A DNA stretch of 34,485 bases from Saprospiraceae bacterium (GTDB taxonomy: Bacteria; Bacteroidota; Bacteroidia; Chitinophagales; Saprospiraceae), in NCBI GenBank assembly GCA_029212405.1, contig JARGNR010000001.1:1-34485 (forward strand), in the 5' to 3' direction. Of the stretch, positions 25,867 through 34,485 are shown piece after piece. The position numbers were made by a program, and so were the translations under genes. The first letter of the stretch is position 1, and each line of letters begins with the position of its first letter. The notes under the pieces are model-generated. The model was not told the DNA's origin. It ran no database searches and saw nothing but the letters and a program-made list of their open reading frames with translations.

Positions 25867-27303
25867 ATGAGAATTTTTATTGCTGCTTTTTTATTGGTGT
25901 GCTTCCATTGTATCCAAGCACAGATGAGTCATGAGAATCAAAATAAGGCTGCAGTTATTCAATCTGTAAACCAAAACTTTGATGCACTTAAATCTTTAAG
26001 CGATAAAATTTGGTCCTATGAAGAAATTGCCTTTCAAGAAACAAAATCTGCCAGAGACCTTACTGAATTTGCTGAAAACCACGGATTTAGAGTCACCAGA
26101 AACATTGGTGATATTCCTACTGCATTTGTAGCAGAATATGGATCCGGTTCTCCTATAATTGGAGTATTAGGTGAATTCGATGCATTACCTGGCTTATCCC
26201 AGAAAACGGTATCTCATAAGGAAGTATTACACGAAGGAGGCGCAGGGCATGGCTGTGGTCACAATCTATTTGGAGTGGCTTCACTAGGGGCCGCAACTGC
26301 TATAAAAGAACTTATTGCAGAAGGAAAACTCAAAGGTACCGTCCGTTTTTATGGATGTCCAGCGGAAGAAAAATTCTTTGGAAAATTATGGATGATCAGA
26401 GCAGGTGTATTTGATGATGTGGATGTAATTATGGATTGGCACCCAAGTGGTGAAACCAAAGTCGCTGTTCAAAGCGGTTTAGCACTTGTAGATTTCATTG
26501 TTGAATTTTATGGTCAAGCGGCACATGCATCAGGAGACCCTTGGAATGGCAGAGACGCTTCTGATGGTCTGGAGTTATTTACAACTGGCATCAATTATTA
26601 CAGAGAGCATGTCAAACCAACTGTAAGGATTCATTATGACATCCAAAACGCGGGAGAAGTAGTCAATGTAGTTCCTGACTATTCTAGAATATGGACCAGA
26701 GTAAGAGATACCAAAAGAGATGGAATGGTCGAAGTATGGAAACAAGTAGAAAAAATAGCTGAAGGGGCCGCCATGATGGCCAATGTAGAATATAAAATCA
26801 CACTGATCTCTGGCATTCATGAAATCTTGGTCAATCGTACAGGAGCTGCGCGACTCCAAGAAAATCTAGAATTCCTAGGCCCTATTACCTATACTGAATC
26901 AGAACAAGATTTTGCCAAAGGCATTCAAGAAGCAACTGGCAAACCTCAAGTGGGTATAGAATCGATTATAAGCCCTATGGAAGAAACCTTAGAACATCCC
27001 ATGGGCGGATCCACTGATGTAGGTGATGTTAGCTATGTAGCTCCAGTAATAAGATTAAGAGCAACTACAGCTCCGAAAGGTACACCTTGGCACTCTTGGG
27101 CAGTGGTCGCATGTGGAGGAATGTCGATTGGACATAAAGGAATGTCCTATGCTGCGAAAGCATTATCAATGACCATGGTCGATTTGTTCGAAGATGCAGA
27201 ATTGAGAGCAGAAGTTCGTAAAGAATTTGATGAGAGAAAAGGAGAGTATGTGTATAAACCGATCATCCCAGAAGGTCCACCTCCTTTAAATACAGGATAT
27301 TGA
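25867..27303 (+). CDS. Exported M20 family amidohydrolase, AbgB-like
   Basis: A 478-residue protein: signal peptide (1-19, MRIFIAAFLLVCFHCIQAQ), then a metal-dependent M20D peptidase/amidohydrolase. Metal and active-site motifs are GVLGEFDALPG, GGAGHGCGHNLFG, CPAEEKFFGK and DWHPSGE, with the dimerisation domain beginning VDFIVEFYGQAAHASGDPW. Best family fit is the B subunit of p-aminobenzoyl-glutamate hydrolase, which splits folate breakdown products, and related indole-acetyl-amino-acid hydrolases. The E. coli enzyme is cytoplasmic; the signal peptide here implies periplasmic or secreted action on some N-acyl amino acid, so the substrate is uncertain. No abgA-like partner gene is adjacent. 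Start chosen at 25867 because it yields the signal peptide. Confidence 0.9.
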   Translation: MRIFIAAFLLVCFHCIQAQMSHENQNKAAVIQSVNQNFDALKSLSDKIWSYEEIAFQETKSARDLTEFAENHGFRVTRNIGDIPTAFVAEYGSGSPIIGVLGEFDALPGLSQKTVSHKEVLHEGGAGHGCGHNLFGVASLGAATAIKELIAEGKLKGTVRFYGCPAEEKFFGKLWMIRAGVFDDVDVIMDWHPSGETKVAVQSGLALVDFIVEFYGQAAHASGDPWNGRDASDGLELFTTGINYYREHVKPTVRIHYDIQNAGEVVNVVPDYSRIWTRVRDTKRDGMVEVWKQVEKIAEGAAMMANVEYKITLISGIHEILVNRTGAARLQENLEFLGPITYTESEQDFAKGIQEATGKPQVGIESIISPMEETLEHPMGGSTDVGDVSYVAPVIRLRATTAPKGTPWHSWAVVACGGMSIGHKGMSYAAKALSMTMVDLFEDAELRAEVRKEFDERKGEYVYKPIIPEGPPPLNTGY

Positions 27304-27754
27304 TATACTGAAAGAGAAAATTCAAATCGGAGGTAGAATTGCAATGATTCTATCGAGACAACCTTAGATCTGTAGATAATCAATAACTGGTGTGTAAAGT
27401 TCAAGCTGGGGAAAGCAAGATCGACTTTTCGAAGTGCGATTTTCAGATATAAGAATAAACCTCCGACTGAATTTTTCTTTTTACATGGTAATGCCTTTAC
27501 CATAATCAATGGAGATCTATCCACGAATGTTCCTACCCACATTCATAGTTCGACCTAGGACTATTTACTATCCGACCAACCTTGCTATTAATTAGCTTAA
27601 CAGTTTCTTAACACTTTGCGTGCTTGAGTGAATTACATTCAGGTTTATACCCTTATATTAGTAGTTGATGCATATAATCATACAACTAAAACCGAATGAG
27701 TTTAAATTTCGGATCAGAAAATAAATAGATTTGAACTTAAATTTAGCGTCTATT
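27304..27754. other. 451-bp intergenic region with several hairpins, no clear gene
   Basis: Between the convergent M20 and aspS genes. It holds: GGTAGAAT (27330-27337 region) pairing with ATTCTATC; a UUCG-capped hairpin at 27420-27440; TCGGAGGT (near 27325) able to pair with ACCTCCGA (near 27460), enclosing both hairpins and followed by a T-rich tract; and a perfect 7-bp stem at 27485-27503. No tRNA, no known riboswitch and no convincing frame were found. The region 27325-27480 could be a small RNA; this is speculative. Confidence 0.35.
27420..27443 (+). terminator. UUCG hairpin, weak terminator candidate after the M20 gene
   Basis: ATCGACTT (27420-27427), loop TTCG (27428-27431), then AAGT and CGAT (27432-27440) with one bulged G, then TTT. 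It lies 117 bp after the M20 stop. The tail is short. Confidence 0.35.
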
Positions 27755-29530
27755 CTATTCCGCAGTTTCTATTTCTCCTAACTTCAAGTTGAGGTCATCT
27801 AATTGAGTTTGATCTACTGGACTTGGAGCATCAATCATCATATCTCTTCCTTGATTGTTTTTTGGAAATGCAATAAAATCTCGAATTGAAGATTGTCCAT
27901 TCATCACGGCACACAGTCGATCAAATCCAAATGCAATTCCTCCATGTGGTGGTGCACCATATTCAAATGCCCCCATTAAGAACCCAAATTGCTCTTCTGC
28001 CTCTTCTTTGGAAAACCCTAATAGGTCAAAATTTTTCGATTGTAATTCTCGATCATGAATCCGGATAGATCCTCCTCCAATTTCTGCCCCATTAATTACT
28101 AAATCGTAGGCATCGGCTTTTAAACTTTTCATGGTCTCATGATCTCCATTCAACATCCTATCCACATCTTCTTTCTTGGGTGAAGTAAACGGATGATGCA
28201 TGGCATGAAATCGCTCTGACTCTTCGTCCCATTCTAACAGAGGAAAATCTATAACCCATAGTGGCTTGAAATCTCCATCTTTCATGAGTCCCAATCTTCG
28301 CCCCATTTCTAATCTAAGTTCATTCAATTGCTTTCTCGTCTTCTCAGCTTCTCCAGACAAAATGAAGAGCACATCACCTGGTTTTGCACCAAACTTTTCT
28401 CCCCAAGTCCTTAAGGTATCATCATCAAAGAATTTACCAACTGTTGACTTTATACTTCCATCTTGTAAAAACTTCACATAAACCAAGCCTTTCGCTCCTA
28501 TTTGAGGTCTTTGCATCCACTCTGTAAGCTTTTTCATATCCTTATTTGAATAAGAATCAGCAATTCCCTCCGCACAAATTCCTACTACCAATTCAGAAGA
28601 GTCAAATACACTAAAGCCTTTGTTTTGAGCAAGATCATTTAATTCCTGAAATTCCATTCCAAATCTCAAATCAGGTTTATCTGAACCAAATCTCTTTAAA
28701 GCCTCATCGTAATCCATTCTAGGAAAATCGGGAAGATCTACATCCAATGTATGCTTAAACAAATGTTTGGTCAATCCTTCAAAAGTATTTAAGATATCAT
28801 CTATCGTAACAAATGACATTTCACAATCTATTTGAGTAAACTCAGGTTGCCTATCCGCTCTTAAGTCTTCATCACGGAAACATTTTACAATCTGAAAGTA
28901 CTTGTCCATTCCTCCAACCATAAGAATTTGCTTGAAGGTTTGAGGTGACTGAGGAAGCGCGTAAAACTGTCCAGGATTCAACCTACTAGGCACAACAAAA
29001 TCTCTTGCTCCTTCAGGTGTACTTTTTATTAAAAATGGTGTCTCCACTTCAACAAAATCTTGGCTATCTAGGTATTTCCGAGTCTCTAATGCAAGCTTAC
29101 TTCTAAATATGATGTTATTTTTTACTGCATCTCTTCGAATATCTAAATACCGATATTTCATTCTTAAATCATCTCCACCATCTGTCTCTTCTTCAATGGT
29201 GAAAGGAGGAGTTTTTGCCGCGTTCAAGACTTCCAATTTTGACACGATAATTTCAATATTCCCTGTTGGGCGATTAGGGTTTTTATTTGATCTTTCACTT
29301 ACTTTGCCCTCCGCGTGCACTACAAACTCTCTTCCCAATTTCCTCGCTTTCTCACATAATTCTTCATTATCATCCATGTTAAATACGAGTTGAGTAATTC
29401 CATATCGATCCCTTAAATCAACAAATGTCATTCCTCCTAAATCTCTACTTTTTTGCACCCATCCACTTAGTTGGACAACTTGCCCTTCATTACTCATTCT
29501 AAGTTCTCCGCAATTATGTGATCTATACAT
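27755..29530 (-). CDS. aspS: Aspartyl-tRNA synthetase
   Basis: A 591-residue bacterial-type class II synthetase that charges tRNA-Asp. Seen in order: N-terminal OB-fold anticodon-binding domain (1-105; [20 protein letters not shown]), motif 2 region [18 protein letters not shown], the bacteria-specific GAD insertion (about 285-420), and motif 3 [15 protein letters not shown] with the terminal RDFIAFPKN. Leu31 occupies the place where non-discriminating enzymes usually have His, which suggests it charges only tRNA-Asp and not tRNA-Asn; this is inferred from known variants. Length is normal. The start at 29530 fits the family N-terminus ([10 protein letters not shown]). It has its own -7 element and is probably separately transcribed from the OmpA gene 136 bp upstream. 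Confidence 0.97.
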   Translation of the reverse strand: MYRSHNCGELRMSNEGQVVQLSGWVQKSRDLGGMTFVDLRDRYGITQLVFNMDDNEELCEKARKLGREFVVHAEGKVSERSNKNPNRPTGNIEIIVSKLEVLNAAKTPPFTIEEETDGGDDLRMKYRYLDIRRDAVKNNIIFRSKLALETRKYLDSQDFVEVETPFLIKSTPEGARDFVVPSRLNPGQFYALPQSPQTFKQILMVGGMDKYFQIVKCFRDEDLRADRQPEFTQIDCEMSFVTIDDILNTFEGLTKHLFKHTLDVDLPDFPRMDYDEALKRFGSDKPDLRFGMEFQELNDLAQNKGFSVFDSSELVVGICAEGIADSYSNKDMKKLTEWMQRPQIGAKGLVYVKFLQDGSIKSTVGKFFDDDTLRTWGEKFGAKPGDVLFILSGEAEKTRKQLNELRLEMGRRLGLMKDGDFKPLWVIDFPLLEWDEESERFHAMHHPFTSPKKEDVDRMLNGDHETMKSLKADAYDLVINGAEIGGGSIRIHDRELQSKNFDLLGFSKEEAEEQFGFLMGAFEYGAPPHGGIAFGFDRLCAVMNGQSSIRDFIAFPKNNQGRDMMIDAPSPVDQTQLDDLNLKLGEIETAE

Positions 29531-29556
29531 GTATTTTATTTTTTATTTAGAAGCTG

Positions 29557-29564
29557 CAAAGGTA
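29557..29564 (-). promoter_or_regulatory. Candidate -7 promoter element for aspS
   Basis: Minus strand TACCTTTG matches TAnnTTTG exactly, 26 bp upstream of the aspS ATG. At the -33 distance the strand reads TTC instead of TTG, a one-base mismatch. Confidence 0.5.
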
Positions 29565-29666
29565 AGATGAAAAGTTTTATACGGAATCTTTTATCAAAGA
29601 ATCCACATAAAATTTAACGAAAAAATGAAGTTTATTGAAAAATAAATCCTTTTGAGTACCAAATCC

Positions 29667-31829
29667 CTATTCAGACTCAAATTTTAGATACTCATTGAGA
29701 TCAGAGTAACTTTCTTTTAACACCTCTATCTGCGAACTATTTAGTGGTTCTCCATTCATATAAGGCACCACTTTAGCATCTAGTATCCCTTTTTGGAAAA
29801 GTTCATTTTTGATCGACCGCACTTGGTTGTAAGAGTCAAAAACACCGATAGTATATGTATAAGAATCGTCCGACATCCTTTTCTCTACAATTCCAGTTTG
29901 GTATAAGCGAATTACATCTGCTTTATACATTTGCTTTGTATTGGCTACTCGTATTTTATACGCTAAATCCACCATTGTTTTTGCATAGGCATCAAAAGTA
30001 ACATCTTTCATTGCATTGGCTACCACAGGTCTTTCCTCAATAATCCTTAATTTACTTCGGGGCACATTACTGAATTGAACATCAATCCTTCTATTATTTT
30101 TATCTGCCAGGCTATTAACTTGATTTCCAGATTGTTTTGCTAATGGAAAATTTGACCCTAGACCTTTAACTGTAATTCGCTTGGGCTCTATTCCATTATT
30201 TAAAAGATATTCAGCTGCTTTCTCAGCACGTTTGATGGAAAAATATAAATCAAACTCACGCATACCTTCCTGAGGAGAGTGCCCAGAAAATGTAATACTT
30301 AGTTCTGGATAAATAACCATCAGATCCTTTATCCCTTTCATTTTGATTGTGTTGGAAGGGTGCATTATAATTTCATCGCTCCCATAATATAGTGGACTGT
30401 TGTAATATTCCTTAACAGGAACAACTTCCTGATTTTCATTTCCATTGGTAACTGAATTCACTTCCTGATTTTCTGAGGCTATAGAACCATTTTCCTCTTC
30501 CAAAAGAAATGGAAGTGCTTCAGTATACATCAATTGATCGGTTACCTGTTCTTTGAGGTACGCCAAATATATATCACTCCCTCCTATGGACTCTAATCTA
30601 TCCGATGAAAATATAGCTGTCATTCCATCTCCTGAAACAGAAAAATTTTTCTCATCCAAAGCAGAGTTGATCGGTAAACCAACGTTATTTGGTTTAGACC
30701 ATTTCTTTTCATCTGAATTGTACTCTATTTCAAAGACATCATACTTGCCAAAACTTTCTATTCGGTCAGAACTGAAATACAGTTTTTTACCACTCTTAGC
30801 CAAGAACGGAGTAATTTCATTAAATTTTGAATTTATATTAGGTCCCAAATTTTCAGGAATACCCCAAACTCCTTCTTCTTTTACAGACACGTATAAATCG
30901 TAACCTCCATATCCTCCTTTCCTACGACTTGAAAATAGAAGTGTGTTGTTGTTAAAAACTTGCAAATCTTTATCTCCTAACTCACAAATGACAGGGGATA
31001 AAAATTGCTTCGGAAAAGCCTCTGGATCTTTGTCTATAGAAAAAGTATCTGAATACATTTGTCCTGTAATGCCATCCTGAGTTTTCATGAAATACATAAC
31101 GGATCCGTCTGGGTTAAAACCCATGATCAAATCATTTTTAGGTCCATTTAGAATAGGATGGAATGCACTTGCTGGAGACCAATTTCCATTATTCAACTCA
31201 ACAGCATACATGTCGGCATAATAATTCCCATATATTTCATCTTTGTAGCCTTGATCATTTCTTAAACCACCATGTGATCCTGCACGATTTGATGAAAAGT
31301 AATATTTGTTTTGTGATGTAGGGCTTTGAATAGGATTGATTTCATCATATTCCGTATTAAAACTAGGCCCTAAATTTTCTACAAAAGCAATTTGGTCATT
31401 GTACTTATGATCCAATCCAAATCTACATTGCTTAATTAAGTTAATGATCCGATATTTCTCTTGCTCATCTTCAATGTATCTCAAATAGTTTTTATAAAAC
31501 TTTGAAGCTTCTTTAAAAAGTGCTTTACTATGCAATGCCAATGCAGCATAATAATAAATCTCTTTTTTATCATATCCCATCCTGCGAGCCGCAGTAAAAT
31601 CATTTAGCGCTTCATCTGAATTCTTGGTAAAATAGTTGGATACTCCTTTTCTATATAAGTTCTCTTTATTTAATTTTTGCTCATCTATTTTATTGTATAA
31701 TTCTAAGGCGTCGACAAATTTTTCAGCTTCAAAGTATTTATTGGCTTGCTTCAGTATACTTTTTTGAGCAAAAGAAGAAAAAACCAATAAAACACAAAAA
31801 AGTGTAAAATATACTTTTAGTCGACTCAT
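29667..31829 (-). CDS. TPR-PD40-OmpA envelope protein with SPOR-like tail
   Basis: A 720-residue exported protein: signal peptide (1-22, ending SSFAQ), TPR-like helices (about 23-140), PD40 beta-propeller repeats (about 155-425; FSSRRKGGYGGYDLYV and FSSDRIESFGKYDVFE), an OmpA C-terminal-like domain (about 470-600; GIEPKRITVKGLGSNFPLA, ending NNRRIDVQF) and a C-terminal SPOR-like module (about 620-715). The first four parts recall PorE and related T9SS/gliding periplasmic anchors, though the carboxypeptidase-like domain of PorE is absent. In the OmpA domain the usual GHTD reads GHSP, so the Asp that binds diaminopimelate appears missing while the later RA arginine remains. The start is the ATG at 31829; the TTG two codons upstream is rejected. 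It follows the E2 gene by 16 bp, implying cotranscription. Confidence 0.85.
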   Translation of the reverse strand: MSRLKVYFTLFCVLLVFSSFAQKSILKQANKYFEAEKFVDALELYNKIDEQKLNKENLYRKGVSNYFTKNSDEALNDFTAARRMGYDKKEIYYYAALALHSKALFKEASKFYKNYLRYIEDEQEKYRIINLIKQCRFGLDHKYNDQIAFVENLGPSFNTEYDEINPIQSPTSQNKYYFSSNRAGSHGGLRNDQGYKDEIYGNYYADMYAVELNNGNWSPASAFHPILNGPKNDLIMGFNPDGSVMYFMKTQDGITGQMYSDTFSIDKDPEAFPKQFLSPVICELGDKDLQVFNNNTLLFSSRRKGGYGGYDLYVSVKEEGVWGIPENLGPNINSKFNEITPFLAKSGKKLYFSSDRIESFGKYDVFEIEYNSDEKKWSKPNNVGLPINSALDEKNFSVSGDGMTAIFSSDRLESIGGSDIYLAYLKEQVTDQLMYTEALPFLLEEENGSIASENQEVNSVTNGNENQEVVPVKEYYNSPLYYGSDEIIMHPSNTIKMKGIKDLMVIYPELSITFSGHSPQEGMREFDLYFSIKRAEKAAEYLLNNGIEPKRITVKGLGSNFPLAKQSGNQVNSLADKNNRRIDVQFSNVPRSKLRIIEERPVVANAMKDVTFDAYAKTMVDLAYKIRVANTKQMYKADVIRLYQTGIVEKRMSDDSYTYTIGVFDSYNQVRSIKNELFQKGILDAKVVPYMNGEPLNSSQIEVLKESYSDLNEYLKFESE

Positions 31830-31845
31830 CTTCAATATTCAATAA

Positions 31846-33216
31846 TTAATAGGATTGATTTGCATCAAAACTTTCTAGATAATCTGCTATTCGTCTTAAA
31901 AAAGAACCTCCCAAAAATCCATCCACCACGCGATGATCATAGGACAACGATAAAAACATCATTTGCCGTATGGCAATCACATCTCCATGCTCTGTCTCGA
32001 TAACAGCTGGCTTCTTTTTAATTGAACCTACTGCCAATATAGCTACTTGTGGTTGATTTATTATTGGTGTCCCCATTACATTTCCAAACGTACCAACATT
32101 TGTAAGTGTAAATGTACCTCCTTGAATTTCATCAGGTTTTAATTTGTTAGATCTAGCTCGAAATGCAAGGTCATTCACTTTTTTTGTGAGCCCTACTAAA
32201 TTTAGCTGATCAGCATTTTTAATCACTGGTACAATAAGATTGCCAGAAGGTAATGCAGCAGCCATTCCAACATTAATATCCTTTTTCACAATGATAGTAG
32301 AGCCTTCTACAGAAACATTAATTAATGGAAAATCACGAATTGCTTTTGTAACCGCCTCCATGAAGATGGGAGTAAATGTAATTTTTTCTCCATGCTTCTT
32401 TTGAAAGTCAACTTTAATTGCATTTCTCCAGTTCACAATTTTTGTCACATCCGCTTCTACAAATGAAGTAACATGAGGAGAAGTATGTTTGCTCATAACC
32501 ATATGGTCAGCAATCAACTTTCGCATACGATCCATCTCTACAATTTCATTATTCCCACTACTTACCGTAGATGCATTTCTAGCACTAGCAACTTGTGATG
32601 TTGTTTGTTGTGCAGGAGTAGGAGTAGGAGCAGCTTTAGATAAGCTTCCATTTCCATTTGAGCTAGAAGATTGTCTATTAGATATAAAATTTAATATATC
32701 ACGTTTAGTAACTCTCCCATTAGATCCGCTTCCTTGAATTGTCTCCAAGTCCGCATTGGATATATTTTCTTGCTTAGCAATATTTTTTACCAATGGAGAA
32801 TAAAATCTTGTTGTAGTTGTAGAGGGTGCATTAGACGCACTCGCTGGCATACTTTCAACAGGCGCTGGAGTAAAGGGCACCTCTTTGACAGGTTCCTTGG
32901 CTGGAGTTGGCTGAGGTACTTCAACTGAAGGTTCACTTTTCTCTGCAATTGCTGGACTAGCAGCAGGCTCTTCTCCTTCAGTGGCAATAATGGCAATTGC
33001 TTTGCCTACTTCAACTACATCGTCTTCTGCAAACAATACCTCGATTATTTTACCACCTACCGGTGAAGGAATTTCTGAGTCTACTTTATCTGTTGCAATC
33101 TCCAGGATGGTTTCGTCCATTTCTACAGAGTCTCCCACATTCTTTACCCATTTAAGGATGGTTGCTTCCATAATACTTTCTCCCATCTTGGGCATTATCA
33201 ATTCTACTTTAGCCAT
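31846..33216 (-). CDS. 2-oxo acid dehydrogenase E2, dihydrolipoamide acyltransferase
   Basis: A 456-residue E2 enzyme: one lipoyl domain (1-80) with lipoyl-lysine Lys44 in EIATDKVDSEIP, a Pro/Ala/Ser/Thr-rich linker (about 83-130), an E3/E1-binding domain (about 136-175; FYSPLVKNIA, then GRVTKRDILNFI), a second linker, and a C-terminal acyltransferase core (about 225-450) with catalytic His428 and Asp432 in SYDHRVVDG. It passes acyl groups from E1 to CoA in the cytoplasm. Whether it serves branched-chain keto acids, 2-oxoglutarate or pyruvate cannot be decided from this sequence; Bacteroidota proteins of this form are mostly labelled branched-chain or 2-oxoglutarate type. No E1 or E3 gene is nearby. 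The downstream OmpA-type gene follows by 16 bp. Confidence 0.92.
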   Translation of the reverse strand: MAKVELIMPKMGESIMEATILKWVKNVGDSVEMDETILEIATDKVDSEIPSPVGGKIIEVLFAEDDVVEVGKAIAIIATEGEEPAASPAIAEKSEPSVEVPQPTPAKEPVKEVPFTPAPVESMPASASNAPSTTTTRFYSPLVKNIAKQENISNADLETIQGSGSNGRVTKRDILNFISNRQSSSSNGNGSLSKAAPTPTPAQQTTSQVASARNASTVSSGNNEIVEMDRMRKLIADHMVMSKHTSPHVTSFVEADVTKIVNWRNAIKVDFQKKHGEKITFTPIFMEAVTKAIRDFPLINVSVEGSTIIVKKDINVGMAAALPSGNLIVPVIKNADQLNLVGLTKKVNDLAFRARSNKLKPDEIQGGTFTLTNVGTFGNVMGTPIINQPQVAILAVGSIKKKPAVIETEHGDVIAIRQMMFLSLSYDHRVVDGFLGGSFLRRIADYLESFDANQSY

Positions 33217-33320
33217 ACACTATTGCTCTATTTTATAGATTTATACTTGGTTAGGTTGTTTATGAGCCCAAAAAGCAAACTTTACATTCATATCTAAAAG
33301 TACCTTTTAGGATCTGTTTG

Positions 33321-33328
33321 CAAAATTA
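33321..33328 (-). promoter_or_regulatory. Candidate -7 element for the E2 gene
   Basis: Minus strand TAATTTTG matches TAnnTTTG, 104 bp upstream of the E2 ATG. A perfect short palindrome CTAAAAG-TAC-CTTTTAG (33294-33310) lies between it and the gene and could be a leader hairpin. No TTG at the -33 distance is seen. Confidence 0.3.
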
Positions 33329-33334
33329 CGACTA

Positions 33335-34485
33335 TTATTGAGCCTTTAAAAATTTTCTAAGTACATTCAATGCATAATTGCTTGCGTACTCTATATTTTT
33401 CTCTCTATTTTTCCCAGCTGATATTTTAAGCGTGTCAATTTTTGACGAATTTCCACATGCAATCCATATTGTCCCAACCGGTTTTTCTTCACTTCCTCCA
33501 CCTGGTCCAGCAATCCCTGAAATCGCAACGGATACATCTACTCCTAAATGAGCATTTGCTCCAAGCACCATTTCTTTTACAGTTTCTTCACTTACCGCTC
33601 CATAGGTTTCCAGCGTTTTTAATTTAACGCCCAATAATCTGTTTTTTAATTCATTGGAATACGTAGTAACCGCACCTTGAAAATAGGCGGAAGATCCAGA
33701 TGTCTTAACTATTTTACTACTGACTAATCCTCCTGTGCAAGATTCTGCAGTCCCTATGGTTAATCCTTTCTCCAAGGCAAGTTTACCCACCGTACTGGAT
33801 AGGGTCTCCTTTCCATAACCAAAAACCAATTCTCCTAAAACAGATTCAATTTTTGATGCATACTTTAAAACTTCAGACTTTAATTCACCTTCATTTTCCC
33901 CTACTGCTGTTAACCGTAATTTTACTGACCCTAAATTAGGTAAGTATGCAATACTGATATGCTTAGGAAATTCCTCAACTATTGATTCTATTTTATCAGC
34001 AATTCTCGATTCGCCTTCTCCTGCAGTCAGCAAGGTATGGTGAATGATGTTTTGAGTCGTGAATTCTCGCTTTAAAAGTGGCAGAATTTTCTGTTCCATG
34101 ATATGTTTCATCTCATAGGGAACGCCAGGCATACTCACCAACACTTTCCCCTCATGTCTGAATAACATTCCAGGTGCTGTTCCCATCTTATTTGGAATCA
34201 ATTCCGCACCACTAGGCATGTAGCACTGCTCTCTATGTGCTTCTGTGGTAGATCTACCCCACCGCTCAAATAAGCGTTGAATTCGATCATAAGTAGGTAC
34301 ATCAAACCGCATTTCCATGCCAAAGTACTCCGCCATTACTTTTTTAGTAATGTCATCTTTTGTGGGACCTAAACCTCCAGTAATCAAAACAATATTCCCC
34401 TTATCTAAAGATCGATCCAACCCACTTCTAATTCCTTCTCTAGAATCTGCTACTGCAATTTTCTCAACTACTTCTATCCCAAGTC
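33335..34485 (-). CDS. cinA: CinA family nicotinamide-nucleotide amidase, 5' end outside window
   Basis: The frame is open to the right window edge (first full codon at 34483-34481, Leu, reading LGIEVVEKIAVADSREGI), so about 382 residues are present and about 30-35 N-terminal residues are missing. The N-terminal MoaB/MogA-like COG1058 domain shows VLITGGLGPTKDDITKK and MPGVPYEMKHIME; the C-terminal PncC domain shows GTAESCTGGLVSSKIVKTSG and AISGIAGPGGGSEEKPVGT. CinA deamidates NMN to nicotinate mononucleotide in pyridine-nucleotide salvage, and the N-terminal domain can hydrolyse ADP-ribose in some species. The TTG at 34420 is not the true start. It lies upstream of the E2 gene, from which it is separated by 118 bp holding a promoter-like element. 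Confidence 0.94.
   Translation of the reverse strand, partial: LGIEVVEKIAVADSREGIRSGLDRSLDKGNIVLITGGLGPTKDDITKKVMAEYFGMEMRFDVPTYDRIQRLFERWGRSTTEAHREQCYMPSGAELIPNKMGTAPGMLFRHEGKVLVSMPGVPYEMKHIMEQKILPLLKREFTTQNIIHHTLLTAGEGESRIADKIESIVEEFPKHISIAYLPNLGSVKLRLTAVGENEGELKSEVLKYASKIESVLGELVFGYGKETLSSTVGKLALEKGLTIGTAESCTGGLVSSKIVKTSGSSAYFQGAVTTYSNELKNRLLGVKLKTLETYGAVSEETVKEMVLGANAHLGVDVSVAISGIAGPGGGSEEKPVGTIWIACGNSSKIDTLKISAGKNREKNIEYASNYALNVLRKFLKAQ

Noticed and set aside
27147-27542. Minus-strand frame of 131 codons after the M20 gene
   Set aside because: It overlaps the conserved 3' end of the M20 gene in antisense, shows no domain, and has composition of a shadow frame.
27304-27754. Possible tRNA, from a GTTCGA-like T-loop near 27548
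   Set aside because: No acceptor stem, anticodon arm or D-arm can be paired around it.
31830-31835. Start of the OmpA-type gene at TTG 31835
   Set aside because: The ATG at 31829 gives a complete signal peptide and an ordinary start codon.
27855-33238. Plus-strand frames opposite aspS, the OmpA-type gene and the E2 gene
   Set aside because: All lie antisense to well-recognised genes and carry no family motif.
34418-34420. Start of cinA at TTG 34420
   Set aside because: The frame continues open to the window edge and the upstream residues match the CinA N-terminal domain, so the gene is cut by the window.

Overview
The window is AT-rich and gene-dense and reads as the chromosome of a member of the Bacteroidota, most likely a marine or environmental lineage near Saprospiria. 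The evidence is a secreted 1927-residue protein ending in a type A C-terminal sorting domain of the type IX secretion system (T9SS), HYR/CUB adhesin-like repeats, TPR-PD40-OmpA envelope proteins, a propeller/Y_Y_Y hybrid sensor kinase, bacillithiol synthesis (BshA), and TAnnTTTG-type -7 promoter elements without Shine-Dalgarno sequences. No rRNA, tRNA, insertion sequence, CRISPR array or phage gene was recognised.

Layout. Positions 1-2371 (minus) hold the N-terminal 790 codons of a giant secreted repeat protein that runs off the left edge; it contains a 489-bp near-identical tandem repeat. Positions 2583-6648 form a surface-glycan neighbourhood: a TMTC-like GT-C membrane glycosyltransferase with TPRs, then a convergent, overlapping GT4 glycosyltransferase/sulfotransferase pair. 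Positions 6888-7771 hold a dodecin with a textbook Bacteroidota promoter and terminator, facing a small exported glucosaminidase. Positions 7974-11170 are a tight operon of two atypical DppB/DppC-like permeases and a WbqC-family protein. Positions 11307-17090 encode the T9SS cargo with a cohesin-dockerin-cohesin tail. Positions 17237-22193 encode a possible CHAT/caspase-like His-Cys protein overlapping by 4 bp a propeller sensor histidine kinase, followed by a NarL/LuxR-type response regulator. Positions 22350-27303 are ygiQ, bshA, a tiny membrane peptide and an exported AbgB-like M20 amidohydrolase. On the minus strand, 34485-27755 carries cinA (5' end outside the window), a lipoyl E2 acyltransferase, an OmpA/SPOR envelope protein and aspS.

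How they fit. Much of the window concerns the cell envelope: building and sulfating surface glycans, peptidoglycan trimming, T9SS-exported adhesins or scaffolds, and an OmpA-type peptidoglycan anchor. The least explained part is the 17237-22193 block, where a protease-like protein is translationally coupled to a sensor kinase. A near-identical palindrome (core TAACTAAAGTTA) sits upstream of both the response regulator gene and the cohesin/dockerin protein gene, suggesting, without proof, that the two loci are co-regulated. Housekeeping genes (aspS, E2, cinA, ygiQ, bshA) flank these accessory parts.
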